A stretch of 64,000 bases of DNA from Streptomyces sp. NRRL B-3428 (GTDB taxonomy: Bacteria; Actinomycetota; Actinomycetes; Streptomycetales; Streptomycetaceae): NCBI GenBank assembly GCA_000721375.1, contig JOGW01000018.1:186001-250000 (forward strand), in the 5' to 3' direction. Made by a program: the position numbers and the translations under genes. Each line of letters starts with the position of its first letter. The stretch's first letter is position 1. Below the pieces are notes generated by a model. That model was not told where the DNA came from. It saw nothing but the letters and a program-made list of their open reading frames with translations, and did no database searches. Positions 51,348-60,043 of the stretch are shown piece after piece.

Positions 51348-52103
51348 TCAGCCCTCGCGCCGCACAGTGACCCGCTCGCTCTCGACCCGCTTCTCCAGAT
51401 CCTCTGCGCCGAGCCGGTCGAGGTTGCGGCAGAGCACCACGGAGGACCCGGTCGCCAGAGGTGCGTACAGCCCTGCGGAAAGACCGTCCCAGTTCCCGTA
51501 CGAGAGTCCGGACAGCACCCGGTCGCCGGGCCCGAGCCCGAGGCCGCGTCCGTCGGCCAGGGCGCGCTCGACGATCTCGGCGCCCGTAAGCGCCGTATCC
51601 CCGATGACGAGGGAATCGTCGGAGGGGGAGACGGGCGCGAACGGCGCGAACTGGTCGCCCTGGCCCGGCACCTCCACCGCGTAATCCATGAACCCGGCCG
51701 GCGGCTGCGGGAAGCGGCCGCCGAGCGGACGCAGCGCGAGCGCGATCCGCTCGCCGGAGCAGGCGGACGCCTCGTCGAGCGTGTCGGGTCCGGTGACGAC
51801 GAGATCGGCGCCGGCCGGGTCGCCGCCCACGACGGCCGTCACTCCGGTCGACGAGCAGGCGAGCAGCCAGACCGCCGTCTGCCAGTGCGCGGGCAGCAGC
51901 AGCGCGAGCCGGTCGCCGGGCTCGGCGGAGAGCTCGCCCTGGAGCAGATTCGCCGTCTTGGCCACCCAATTGGCGAAGGTTGCCACGGACAATTCGACGC
52001 GCTCACCGGTCGCGTCGTCGTAGAAGGTCACGAGCGGGCGGCCCGGGTCCGCGGCGAGCGCGGATCGCAGCAGGTCGGCAGGGGTGCGGTCGGTCGCGTT
52101 CAC
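51348..52103 (-). CDS. TIGR03089-like protein, short AMP-ligase N-terminal relative
   Basis: A 251-residue actinobacterial protein that resembles the first half of AMP-binding (acyl-adenylate) enzymes (VTFYDDATGERVELSVATFANWV, then LLLPAHWQTAVWLLAC). It lacks the phosphate-binding Thr/Ser-Gly loop (YTSGSTG) and the catalytic C-terminal domain. It probably cannot adenylate a substrate. The family is known to me as TIGR03089. TAGGCT lies 7 nt before the GTG start, so the mRNA may be leaderless. Divergent from the secreted amidase; function not known. Confidence 0.75.
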   Translation of the reverse strand: MNATDRTPADLLRSALAADPGRPLVTFYDDATGERVELSVATFANWVAKTANLLQGELSAEPGDRLALLLPAHWQTAVWLLACSSTGVTAVVGGDPAGADLVVTGPDTLDEASACSGERIALALRPLGGRFPQPPAGFMDYAVEVPGQGDQFAPFAPVSPSDDSLVIGDTALTGAEIVERALADGRGLGLGPGDRVLSGLSYGNWDGLSAGLYAPLATGSSVVLCRNLDRLGAEDLEKRVESERVTVRREG

Positions 52104-52229
52104 AGCGGCAAGCCTACGCGCGCACCGCCGTGTGCTCCGCTCGGAGCCCGCCGGGTACCGGCCGACGGACCGTCAATTCCCTTACGTCCACGACATGCGG
52201 GTATGCCAGGTTGCGCCCACCATCGACGC

Positions 52230-53636
52230 ATGCGTGGATTTCTTGCTTCCTCGATCGGTGTCGCCTGTGCCGCCGCCCTGTCCCTGCCGCTTGCCCTGCC
52301 GGCGAGCGCGACCGACTCGCCGCGCCGGTCCGAAGTGGCCGAGTCGCTGCGCGCACCAGATGTGGCGGGCTCGACCCAGTCGCTGCCCTTGAAGCCGCTC
52401 TCCTCCGACCGGGCGCTCGGGTCGGGCGCGGCGCAGGGAGTCGTCCGCAGCGACGTCCTGCCCTTCGCGCTCGTCGGCGTCGTCTGGGACAACCCGGAGG
52501 CCGAACTGCAGGGCCGGGTCGAGGTCCGCACCCGCGCCGCCGACACCCGGAACTGGTCGGCCTGGCAGGAACTGGAGACCCACAACCACGAGCACGCAGC
52601 CGACCTCGGCTCCCAGGAGCGCGCATCGGGCCGGCTGCGCGGCTCCACCGCACCGCTGTGGGTGGGGGATTCGGACGGTGTCGAGGTCCGCGTCCTGGCC
52701 GAGGCACCCACCGACCGCGCGGCCGCCGACCCCGGGGCCGCTGACCACGGGACCACCGACCACGGGACCACCGACCGCGCGGCCGCTCCCGAGCTGCCGC
52801 GGAATCTGCGGCTCGAACTCGTCGACCCCGGCGACGAACCGGGTCCCCCGCAGGGCCCGCAGGCCGACGGCCCGCGCAGCGTGCTCACCGCGGAGGCGGC
52901 CGCGAGCTGGGCGGTGAACGCGGAGATGGCGCCGCTCGGCGCGGCCGTCATCCCCGAGCTCACCAAGGAGCAGACCGAGTCCGAACTCCTCGCCTCCCGC
53001 GGCGAGGCCGAGAACGCGGTGGCCCGCCCGTATGTCGGTGCGCGTCCGCGGATCATCACGCGCAAGGGCTGGGGAGCGGACGAGAAGCTCCGCGAGAAGA
53101 ACTTCGTCTATACGAAGGCGGTCCGCGCGGCCTTCGTGCACCACAGCGCGTCCGGCAACAGCTACCGCTGTGCGCAGTCCCCCTCCGTAATGCGCAGTAT
53201 CTACCGCTACCACGTCAAGAGCAGTGGCTGGCGAGACTTCGGCTACAACTTCGCCGTCGACAGATGCGGGAACATCTACGAAGGCCGCGCGGGCGGTGTG
53301 GCCAAGCCCGTCTACGGCGCGCACACCCTCGGTTTCAACAGCAACAGCATGGGCATCGCCGTCCTCGGGACGTACTCGAACTCCGCGCCGCCCGCGGCCG
53401 CGCTCAATGCGATCGCGAAGCTCTCGGCGTGGAAGCTCGGTCTCTACGGCGCCAATCCCAAGGGCACGACCGTTCTCAAATCAGGCGGCAGCAATCTCTA
53501 CAAGAAGGGGAAGAAGGTCCGGCTCCATGTGATCTCCGGTCACCGGGACGGCTTCGCCACCGAGTGCCCGGGGCGTCGGCTGTACAACAAGCTCGGCAAC
53601 GCGCGGCAGACCTCGGCCCACCTGCAGGGCCGGTGA
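52230..53636 (+). CDS. Secreted N-acetylmuramoyl-L-alanine amidase (PGRP/Amidase_2)
   Basis: A 468-residue exported wall hydrolase. The signal peptide ends near residue 30 (PASAT). A central region of about 240 residues includes the DHGTTDHGTTD direct repeat and a beta-rich 'VGVVWDNPEAELQGRVEVR' domain. The PGRP/amidase domain (about 270-440) has the zinc ligands in AFVHHSASGNSY and VISGHRDGFATECPG, plus conserved GYNFAVDRCGNIYEGRAGG. It cleaves the bond between MurNAc and L-Ala of peptidoglycan. Presence beside six LCP genes suits wall remodelling. Confidence 0.92.
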   Translation: MRGFLASSIGVACAAALSLPLALPASATDSPRRSEVAESLRAPDVAGSTQSLPLKPLSSDRALGSGAAQGVVRSDVLPFALVGVVWDNPEAELQGRVEVRTRAADTRNWSAWQELETHNHEHAADLGSQERASGRLRGSTAPLWVGDSDGVEVRVLAEAPTDRAAADPGAADHGTTDHGTTDRAAAPELPRNLRLELVDPGDEPGPPQGPQADGPRSVLTAEAAASWAVNAEMAPLGAAVIPELTKEQTESELLASRGEAENAVARPYVGARPRIITRKGWGADEKLREKNFVYTKAVRAAFVHHSASGNSYRCAQSPSVMRSIYRYHVKSSGWRDFGYNFAVDRCGNIYEGRAGGVAKPVYGAHTLGFNSNSMGIAVLGTYSNSAPPAAALNAIAKLSAWKLGLYGANPKGTTVLKSGGSNLYKKGKKVRLHVISGHRDGFATECPGRRLYNKLGNARQTSAHLQGR

Positions 53637-53765
53637 GGCCGGTGGCGTAGCCGGGGCGTACGGGACCGGGGTACGGGACCGGACAAATTTTCTACCCAGA
53701 ACTGCATACACTGGCCGATCCGTGACCTGGGCCGCCCGGCCCCCCGGCAGGAAGCGAAGACATCG

Positions 53766-54848
53766 GTGACTGAAGCGATCCTTCTGGTCGGAGGCAAGGG
53801 CACCCGGCTGCGGCCGCTCACGGTGAACACCCCCAAGCCCATGGTCCCGGCGGCCGGAGTCCCCTTCCTCACGCACCAGCTGGCGCGGGCGCGGGCGGCC
53901 GGAGTGACGCACATCATCCTGGCCACTTCCTACCTGGCCGAGGTCTTCGAACCCCACTTCGGCGACGGTTCGTCGCTCGGTCTGGAGCTCGAATACGTCA
54001 CGGAGGACGAGCCGCTCGGCACGGGAGGCGCGATCCGCAACGTGGCCTCGCGCCTGCGTTCCGCCCCCGACGAACCGGTCCTGATCTTCAACGGCGACAT
54101 CCTGACGGGCCTGGACATCAGCGCCCTCGTCTCCACGCACTCTGCCTCGGGCGCGGATGTGTCGCTGCACCTCACCCGCGTCCCCGACCCCCGCGCCTTC
54201 GGCCTGGTCCCCACGGACCCGACGGGTCGCGTCACAGCCTTCCTGGAAAAGCCGGAAACCTCCGAAGAAATCGTCACGGACCAGATCAACGCCGGCGCCT
54301 ACGTCTTCCGCCGCTCCCTCATCGACACCATCCCGGCGGGCCGTCCGGTCTCGGTCGAACGCGAGACGTTCCCCGGCCTGCTGGCCGCCGGCGCCCATCT
54401 CCAGGGCATGGTCGACTCCACGTACTGGCTCGACCTCGGCACCCCTCAGGCCTTCGTCCGCGGCTCCGCGGACCTGGTCCTGGGCCGCGCCCCGTCCCCG
54501 GCGGTCCCCGCCCGCTGCGGCGAAAGCCTGGTCCTGCCGACGGCGAGGGTCGCGCCCGACGCGAAGCTGACCGCCGGAACGGTGATTGGCGAGGGCGCCT
54601 CGGTGGGCGAGGGTGCGCGGGTGACGGGCAGCACGATCCTCTCGGACGCGGTGATCGAGCCGGGCGCGGTCATCACGGACTCCCTGGTCGGCGCAGGCGC
54701 CCGCATCGGCGCCCGCACGGTCCTGGACGGCGCGGTGATCGGCGACGGCGCCACGGTGGGCGCGGACAACGAGCTGCGCGCGGGGGTCAGGGTGTGGTGC
54801 GGGGCGTCCCTGCCGGACGGCGCGGTGCGCTTCTCGTCGGACATGTAG
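53766..54848 (+). CDS. Sugar-phosphate nucleotidyltransferase (mannose-1-phosphate guanylyltransferase-like)
   Basis: A 360-residue GDP-mannose pyrophosphorylase-like enzyme. ILLVGGKGTRLRPLT at the N-terminus is the nucleotide-binding signature, FNGDILTG near 112 holds the metal aspartate, and VTAFLEKPE near 155 binds the sugar. The C-terminal 110 residues form a left-handed beta-helix of hexapeptide repeats (GTVIGEGASVGEGARV...). It makes an activated sugar, most likely GDP-mannose, for glycan or glycolipid synthesis. GTG start with AGGAAG 10 nt upstream; a TACACT -10 lies near 53727. Confidence 0.9.
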   Translation: MTEAILLVGGKGTRLRPLTVNTPKPMVPAAGVPFLTHQLARARAAGVTHIILATSYLAEVFEPHFGDGSSLGLELEYVTEDEPLGTGGAIRNVASRLRSAPDEPVLIFNGDILTGLDISALVSTHSASGADVSLHLTRVPDPRAFGLVPTDPTGRVTAFLEKPETSEEIVTDQINAGAYVFRRSLIDTIPAGRPVSVERETFPGLLAAGAHLQGMVDSTYWLDLGTPQAFVRGSADLVLGRAPSPAVPARCGESLVLPTARVAPDAKLTAGTVIGEGASVGEGARVTGSTILSDAVIEPGAVITDSLVGAGARIGARTVLDGAVIGDGATVGADNELRAGVRVWCGASLPDGAVRFSSDM

Positions 54849-54863
54849 GCCCAGCTGGACTTC

Positions 54864-54911
54864 CGGGGTCTGGGGCGGAGCCCCGGTTTCGGGAAGGGGC
54901 GGGGTGGGGGA
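54864..54911. repeat. Dispersed intergenic repeat (copy B)
   Basis: About 48 nt match copy A at 8347-8396 with roughly three changes, including the GGA-loop hairpin and the G-rich end GGGAAGGGGCGGGGTGGGGG. It starts just after the nucleotidyltransferase stop, where it may also act as a terminator. Confidence 0.75.
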
Positions 54912-54962
54912 GAAGAACGCCCTACCCTCGTAAGGCAGCCCCCGACCCCAGAGGACCTCCGA

Positions 54963-56012
54963 GTGGCCGGCCGTTTCGAGCCCCGCGCACAGCGCCTGAC
55001 CCGCACCACCGTGCGCGCAGGCGACACCCGCGTACCCGGAACGCGAGCCGCAGGACCGACCACGGCCCGCACCGGCGCACCAGCCGGCACCCGCACCGAC
55101 GCCCCAGCCGGCACCCGCACCTGGACCCCCACCACCCCGTTCGACCTCGGCCTGGTCGTCGGCCCCCTGAGGCGCGGCCCCGCCGACCCCACCTTCCGGG
55201 TCACGAACGGTCACGTCTGGCGGGCCACCCGCACCCCCGAGGGCCCAGCCACCCTCCGTATCGCCGCGAAAACCACCGGCATCGAGGCCGAAGCCTGGGG
55301 CCCGGGCCACGACTGGCTGCTCGACTGGCTGCCCCAGCTCCTGGGCGACGCCGACGACCACACGGTCTTCACCCCGAGGCACCGCCTCGTCGCCGAAGTC
55401 CACCGCCGCCGCCCGGGCCTCAGACTCCTGCGCACCGGACTGGTCATGGAGTCCCTGATCCCGTCGGTCCTGGAACAGAAGGTCACCACCGACGAGGCCT
55501 ACCGCGCCTGGCGGATCCTCGTCCGCAAGTACGGGGAGCAGGCACCCGGCCCGGACGGTATGCCGGACCTCCACGTCATGCCCGACCCGGGAACCTGGCG
55601 CATGATCCCCTCCTGGGACTGGCACCGCGCCGGTGTCGACAACAAGCGCGCCCAGACGATCCTGCGCGCCGTCCGAGTCGCCCCGCGCCTCGAAGAGGCC
55701 ATGGCCCTCGACCCCGAACAGGCCCGTAAGCGACTCGAGTTGGTCCCCGGCATCGGCCCCTGGACCTCCGCCGAAACCATCCAGCGCTCCCACGGCGCCC
55801 CCGACGAGGTCACCGTCGGTGATCTGCATCTGCCCGGCATCATCGGCTACGCGCTCGCCGGTGAACGCGACGCCGACGACGCCCGCATGCTCGAACTCCT
55901 CGAGCCCTACCGCGGTCAGCGCCACCGCGCCGCCCGTTACATCCTGCTCACCGGCCGCACCCCACCGCGCCGCACCCCGAAGATGCCGAAGACGGACATC
56001 GGCAAGCTCTGA
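54963..56012 (+). CDS. DNA-3-methyladenine glycosylase family (HhH-GPD) protein
   Basis: A 349-residue base-excision-repair protein of the AlkA/Ogg superfamily. The HhH-GPD domain (about 155-320) has LELVPGIGPWTSAETIQRS, the hairpin plus Gly/Pro loop, and the catalytic Asp in DEVTVGDLHLP. The lysine of bifunctional enzymes is replaced, so a monofunctional glycosylase removing alkylated purines is expected. The first 50 residues hold repeated PAGTRT units. GTG at 54963 with AGAGGA 7 nt upstream. No adaptive-response partner gene is adjacent; it is convergent with fbiB. Confidence 0.88.
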   Translation: MAGRFEPRAQRLTRTTVRAGDTRVPGTRAAGPTTARTGAPAGTRTDAPAGTRTWTPTTPFDLGLVVGPLRRGPADPTFRVTNGHVWRATRTPEGPATLRIAAKTTGIEAEAWGPGHDWLLDWLPQLLGDADDHTVFTPRHRLVAEVHRRRPGLRLLRTGLVMESLIPSVLEQKVTTDEAYRAWRILVRKYGEQAPGPDGMPDLHVMPDPGTWRMIPSWDWHRAGVDNKRAQTILRAVRVAPRLEEAMALDPEQARKRLELVPGIGPWTSAETIQRSHGAPDEVTVGDLHLPGIIGYALAGERDADDARMLELLEPYRGQRHRAARYILLTGRTPPRRTPKMPKTDIGKL

Positions 56013-56021
56013 CCAACCAGG

Positions 56022-57335
56022 TCAGCGCACCTCGATGAAGTCCGAAGCCTCCCGCGCAGGACGCGACTTGGGCGCGACCGCCGCATGGCCGACGGCCACG
56101 GCCCCCATCGGATCCCAGTCGCCGGGCAGTCCGAGGACCTCCCGTACGACATCGCGGCAGAACATCGTCGACGAGATCCACGCCGACCCGAGCCGCTCCC
56201 CGGCAAGCGCCACCAGGAAGTTCTGGATCCCGGCACCGGTCGCGACGACGAACATCTCGCGCTCGGCGGCATCGCGCCGCGCATGCCCGTACGTGTGCGA
56301 GCCGTCCATCACCAGACAGGGCACCACCAGATACGGCGCCTTGCGCAGCACATCCCCGCGCCGTACCCGCTTGGCGATCGACTCCTCGGACTTGCCGTCC
56401 CGCCGCAGATCCTCGATCCACTGATCCCGCATCGCGTCGAGCAACCGCACGCGCGAGGACTCCGATTCGAGCAGCACGAACCGCCAGGGCGTCGTGTGAT
56501 GCGGCGCCGGAGCCGTCACCGCGGCCGCCACGGCACGCCGCACGGCGCCCGGATCGACGGGCTCGTCGGTGAACTCCCGTACCGTCCGCCGCTGCGTGAC
56601 CGCCTCCCGTACCGCCTCGGACGTCCCCAGCCGGAACATGTCGTCGGCCGCGACCCGCACCAACTTCCGTGCACCACCGTCCGGATCGGAGGAGTCGGAG
56701 GAGACGGCCTGCGCCAGCCCGCGCACCACCGCCACAGGTAGCCCCGCCGCCTTGCCCTTCACCAGGTCGCCCGCGGCGGCCAGTTCATCGGCGGTGGCCA
56801 CGATCGTCGCGCTCAGCGGATTGCCGTACGCATCCGTCCCCCCGCGCAGATCGTCGAGGACCCGCACTCCGGCCGCGCCGATCGCGACATCGGTGAGCCC
56901 GTTGCGCCAGGGCCGCCCGAAGGTGTCCGTGACCAGCACGCCCACCTCCACGCCGAGAGCGTCGCGCAGCCCTTCGCGGATCGTGCGCGCCGAGGCATCG
57001 GGGTCCTCGGGGAGCAGAAGCACGGTCCCCGCAGGGGTGTTGGAGGCGTCGACCCCGGCCGCGGCCATCACCAGGCCCTGCCGGTTCTCGACGATACGGA
57101 GGGTGCCGCGCCGTGCCACGACCCGTACCGTCTCCGCGTCGATGGCCTCCTCACGGGAGTCGGCCGCGATGATCCGGCCCTCCGCCTTGGACACGATCTT
57201 GGAGGTGACGAGCACGATGTCCCCGTCGGCCAGCCCCGGTTCGGCGGTGGCGATCAGCTTGGCGAGATCGTCACCGCGCTGCACCTCGGGCAGCCCGGGC
57301 ACGGCCCAGACGTGGAAACCAGGTGCGTCGCTCAC
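56022..57335 (-). CDS. fbiB: Coenzyme F420:L-glutamate ligase / dehydro-F420 reductase (two-domain)
   Basis: A 437-residue bifunctional enzyme of coenzyme F420 synthesis. Residues 1-245 are the gamma-glutamyl ligase (CofE-like) with [28 protein letters not shown] and [13 protein letters not shown]. Residues about 265-437 are a nitroreductase-fold FMN domain ([27 protein letters not shown]) which in actinobacterial FbiB reduces dehydro-F420-0. It adds glutamate residues to F420-0 with GTP. GTG start overlapping the fbiA stop (4 bp) couples both genes. Confidence 0.95.
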   Translation of the reverse strand: MSDAPGFHVWAVPGLPEVQRGDDLAKLIATAEPGLADGDIVLVTSKIVSKAEGRIIAADSREEAIDAETVRVVARRGTLRIVENRQGLVMAAAGVDASNTPAGTVLLLPEDPDASARTIREGLRDALGVEVGVLVTDTFGRPWRNGLTDVAIGAAGVRVLDDLRGGTDAYGNPLSATIVATADELAAAGDLVKGKAAGLPVAVVRGLAQAVSSDSSDPDGGARKLVRVAADDMFRLGTSEAVREAVTQRRTVREFTDEPVDPGAVRRAVAAAVTAPAPHHTTPWRFVLLESESSRVRLLDAMRDQWIEDLRRDGKSEESIAKRVRRGDVLRKAPYLVVPCLVMDGSHTYGHARRDAAEREMFVVATGAGIQNFLVALAGERLGSAWISSTMFCRDVVREVLGLPGDWDPMGAVAVGHAAVAPKSRPAREASDFIEVR

Positions 57336-58291
57336 CCTCGTACCTCTTCGGCCATCGCGAGGGCGGCCCGCGCCATCTCGGCGGTCGCGTCCAGATCGGT
57401 CATCATCAGGGGCAGCGCCTTGCACCGGATCCCGGCCGCCGCCACCCGCTCGACCGCACCCGCGTCGACGGTGTCGACCAGCCAGCCGTCGAGCAGCCCG
57501 GAGCCGTAGTGCTCGGCGACGGCCGCGGCGCTGGACTCCACGCCGACCGCGGCGAGCACCTTGTCGGCCATCCCGCGTACCGGGGCGTCACCGACGATGG
57601 GGGAGAGGCCCACGACCGGCACCCCGGCCTCGGCGATGGCCTCCCGTATCCCGGGCACGGCCAGGATCGTGCCGACGCTGACCACGGGGTTGGACGGCGG
57701 GAACAGCACCACATCGGCCTCGGCGATCGCTTCGAGGACTCCGGGCGCGGGCTTGGCCTGCTCGGCGCCGACCGGCACCACGGCGAGCGCGTCCACGGAG
57801 GCGCGCAGCCGCACCCAGTACTCCTGGAAGTGAATGGCCTTCTGCTCGCCGTCCAGCTCGACGGCGACATGGGTCTCGACGCGGTCGTCGGACATGGGGA
57901 TGAGCCGGACACCCGGCTGCCACCGGTCGCACAGCGCCTCGGTGACCGCGCTCAGCGGAAAGCCCGCGGCCAGCATCTGGCTGCGCACGATGTGCGTGGC
58001 GAAGTCACGGTCGCCGAGCCCGAACCACTCGGGCCCCACGCCATAGGCGGCGAGCTCCTCCTTGACCTTGAAGGTCTCGTCCGTACGCCCCCAGCCCTGC
58101 TCCTCGTTGATACCGCCGCCGAGCGTGTACATCACGGTGTCGAGGTCCGGGCAGACCTTCAGGCCGAACAGATGGATGTCGTCGCCGGTGTTCCCGATCA
58201 CCGTGATGTCCGCTTCGGGCGCGGCCACCTTGAGACCACGCAGGAAACGGGCACCACCGATGCCGCCGGCCAAAACCACGATGCGCTGCAT
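57332..58291 (-). CDS. fbiA: 2-phospho-L-lactate (phosphoenolpyruvyl) transferase
   Basis: A 319-residue CofD/FbiA enzyme that joins the lactate-derived or enolpyruvyl moiety to the deazaflavin Fo, giving (dehydro-)F420-0. [16 protein letters not shown] at the start and [23 protein letters not shown] at about 31-53 form the Fo- and nucleotide-binding sites, and [15 protein letters not shown] is also typical. First gene of the fbiAB pair. On the minus strand CAGACT lies 6 nt before the ATG, so the mRNA may be leaderless. Confidence 0.96.
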   Translation of the reverse strand: MQRIVVLAGGIGGARFLRGLKVAAPEADITVIGNTGDDIHLFGLKVCPDLDTVMYTLGGGINEEQGWGRTDETFKVKEELAAYGVGPEWFGLGDRDFATHIVRSQMLAAGFPLSAVTEALCDRWQPGVRLIPMSDDRVETHVAVELDGEQKAIHFQEYWVRLRASVDALAVVPVGAEQAKPAPGVLEAIAEADVVLFPPSNPVVSVGTILAVPGIREAIAEAGVPVVGLSPIVGDAPVRGMADKVLAAVGVESSAAAVAEHYGSGLLDGWLVDTVDAGAVERVAAAGIRCKALPLMMTDLDATAEMARAALAMAEEVRG

Positions 58292-58329
58292 GCGGACAGT
58301 CTGTCAGGCACCCTCGACCGGGGTCAGGG

Positions 58330-58343
58330 CGCCTGTGGATAAC
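58330..58343 (-). other. DnaA-box-like 14-mer, copy 1
   Basis: GTTATCCACAGGCG on the minus strand contains TTATCCACA, the classic DnaA box. The same 14-mer occurs in the opposite orientation at 59918-59931, on the other side of the cdo-whiB stretch. Confidence 0.4.
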
Positions 58344-58381
58344 TCCCTTCGAAGGGAGGGAAGTCCGAGGTCAGGACGAGG

Positions 58382-58885
58382 TCAGGCCTGTACAGCGGCC
58401 ACGGAGGCGTACGGCTCGGCGACGGCGCTGTGCATCGGCATCTCCGTCAGCCCCGGGGAGTAGATGTGCAGACTGACGGCCGGCTCCAGGCTGTCGTTGA
58501 CGATCTCGTGCACCGAGCCGGGCGCGTACACCTGCTGCGCACCGGCGGCGAGCGGCTTCGTGCCGCGCCGGGTGTGCTCGGTCAGTGCGCCGTCGAGCAC
58601 GGTCAGCACACCGGAGGACGGCCCGTGGTCGTGCAGCCCGGTGCCCTGCCCGGGCACCCAGCTCAGGATCCAGACCTCGTAGCCGGGCCCGGTGCGAAGC
58701 CGGTGGTACCAGCGGCTGGTCGCGTCGTACTCGACCAGGTGTTCCCACTGGGAGCGGTCGGCGGCGATGGAGCGCGCGAGCCCGACGAACTCGGCCACGG
58801 TCGCGGGGTGCTCACGCGCGGGCTGGAGGAGGTGCGGGACCTCAAGGATGTCGCCGGCGATCTGCAGGTCGCTGTCGCTGTTCAT
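58382..58885 (-). CDS. Cysteine dioxygenase
   Basis: A 167-residue small cupin of the bacterial cysteine dioxygenase type, which oxidises L-cysteine to cysteine sulfinate with Fe(II) and O2. The iron ligands are in TGLHDHGPSSGV near residue 85 (two His) and GSVHEIVND near 125 (third His). ATG at 58885 with GAGGAA 12 nt upstream. A long leader (up to 650 bp) shared with whiB precedes it; an upstream short reading frame with two adjacent Cys codons is discussed separately. Confidence 0.88.
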   Translation of the reverse strand: MNSDSDLQIAGDILEVPHLLQPAREHPATVAEFVGLARSIAADRSQWEHLVEYDATSRWYHRLRTGPGYEVWILSWVPGQGTGLHDHGPSSGVLTVLDGALTEHTRRGTKPLAAGAQQVYAPGSVHEIVNDSLEPAVSLHIYSPGLTEMPMHSAVAEPYASVAAVQA

Positions 58886-59535
58886 AAGGTGCGGGGTTCC
58901 TCGGCGGGAGAAGTGCTGGCGGTGTCGGGAATCAGCCGGAGCCCGAAGGGCCCACGGGGAAACAGCCGGAGCTAGGAGAGGCTCAACAGCTGGGACGACA
59001 ACAGCAACAGCTCGCCAGGGCAGCACTGCGGAACCCACTGCTGTGGGTCCGGGTGAGCGCCAAGTTCGCAAGCATGCCCACCAGGAGACCGGTTCACACA
59101 CACAGTGTCAACTCGATGTCCGTATTGCGAGACATGTTTCACCGTATCCGGTTGTCCTGTCTGCTGAAAGGTTTGTGCAGATGCCGCAAAGGACAGGTGG
59201 CGCAGTGTCGAAGTGCGCAAACGTCTCCGCTGTCCCGTGATGTGACTGTGATCCGTTTCGCTTCGGCGCCCGCTCTGCAACGAGATCAAACTCCAACGCG
59301 TCCTTCAGTAAGTCGGATGGATGTACGGGAGTGGCCAAAGGTAAGTGTCTGGGTTTATGGCGATTTGAACACTTTCCGCAAAGCCTTGGTTCCGCAGAGT
59401 GAATAAGGGGCCCAATAGCAGATCTCGGCTTGACTGGCCCGGATCCGCACACTTGTAATTTCACTCGTGTCGTTCAGCCGAAATCGGTAGGGAACGGCAC
59501 CATCACGGGGCTGCACAGACAGACGAGGGGCGCAC
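58886..59535. other. 650-bp divergent intergenic region, cdo-whiB
   Basis: This long gap contains no confident gene. Visible elements are the whiB promoter (59430-59459), four GTGTC/GACAC words (near 59105, 59206, 59345 and 59467), which is the core of WhiA sites, and a short frame 58972-59097 on the minus strand. Large control regions are usual for whiB, which is developmentally controlled. Confidence 0.5.
59430..59459 (+). promoter_or_regulatory. whiB promoter
   Basis: TTGACT (59430-59435) and TGTAAT (59454-59459) with an 18-bp spacer make the best promoter in the gap. It is 76 nt before the whiB start. Confidence 0.5.
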
Positions 59536-59799
59536 ATGACCGAGTCGTATCCGCAACTGCTGGTCGAGGAAGTCGAAGAGGAACTCGGCTGGCAGGAGCG
59601 CGCGCTGTGCGCCCAGACCGACCCCGAGTCCTTCTTCCCGGAGAAGGGCGGCTCCACCCGCGAGGCCAAGAAGGTCTGCCTCGCCTGCGAGGTCCGCTCC
59701 GAGTGCCTCGAGTACGCGCTGGCCAACGACGAGCGCTTCGGCATCTGGGGCGGTCTGTCCGAGCGGGAGCGCCGGCGCCTGAAGAAGGCCGCTGTCTGA
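59536..59799 (+). CDS. whiB: WhiB, sporulation transcription regulator
   Basis: An 87-residue iron-sulfur protein needed for sporulation septation in Streptomyces. Cys25, Cys48, Cys51 and Cys57 hold the [4Fe-4S] cluster, GIWGG (69-73) is the turn that contacts sigma region 4, and RERRRLKKAAV is the DNA-binding tail. From residue 17 on it is virtually identical to S. coelicolor WhiB as I recall it, so this is WhiB itself and not another Wbl. WhiB works with WhiA at GACAC sites. ATG start 76 nt after the promoter. Confidence 0.97.
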   Translation: MTESYPQLLVEEVEEELGWQERALCAQTDPESFFPEKGGSTREAKKVCLACEVRSECLEYALANDERFGIWGGLSERERRRLKKAAV

Positions 59800-59917
59800 A
59801 TCCGGCCGTCGTCTGAGGCCTGAGCAGGTACGCAGAAGACCGCGATCCTCTGCGGAGCCGTACAAGCTCGATCAAACCGCACACAGCCGTACGTAAGGAA
59901 TGGGTCCGTCGTCCGTG

Positions 59918-59931
59918 GTTATCCACAGGCG
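59918..59931 (+). other. DnaA-box-like 14-mer, copy 2
   Basis: GTTATCCACAGGCG on the plus strand, an exact inverted copy of 58330-58343. It lies about 27 nt before a TAGTGT hexamer that may be the -10 of the giant glycosyltransferase gene. Confidence 0.4.
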
Positions 59932-60043
59932 GCGGACCTCGTTGTTTGGTTGCCGTTAGTGTGGGGCCCCGTCCGAGACGCCCCGTGTCCCCCGCTGGGC
60001 ACAGGCGTCCACCGCAGTCCATCGAACCGGGGCCTGTACCTCG

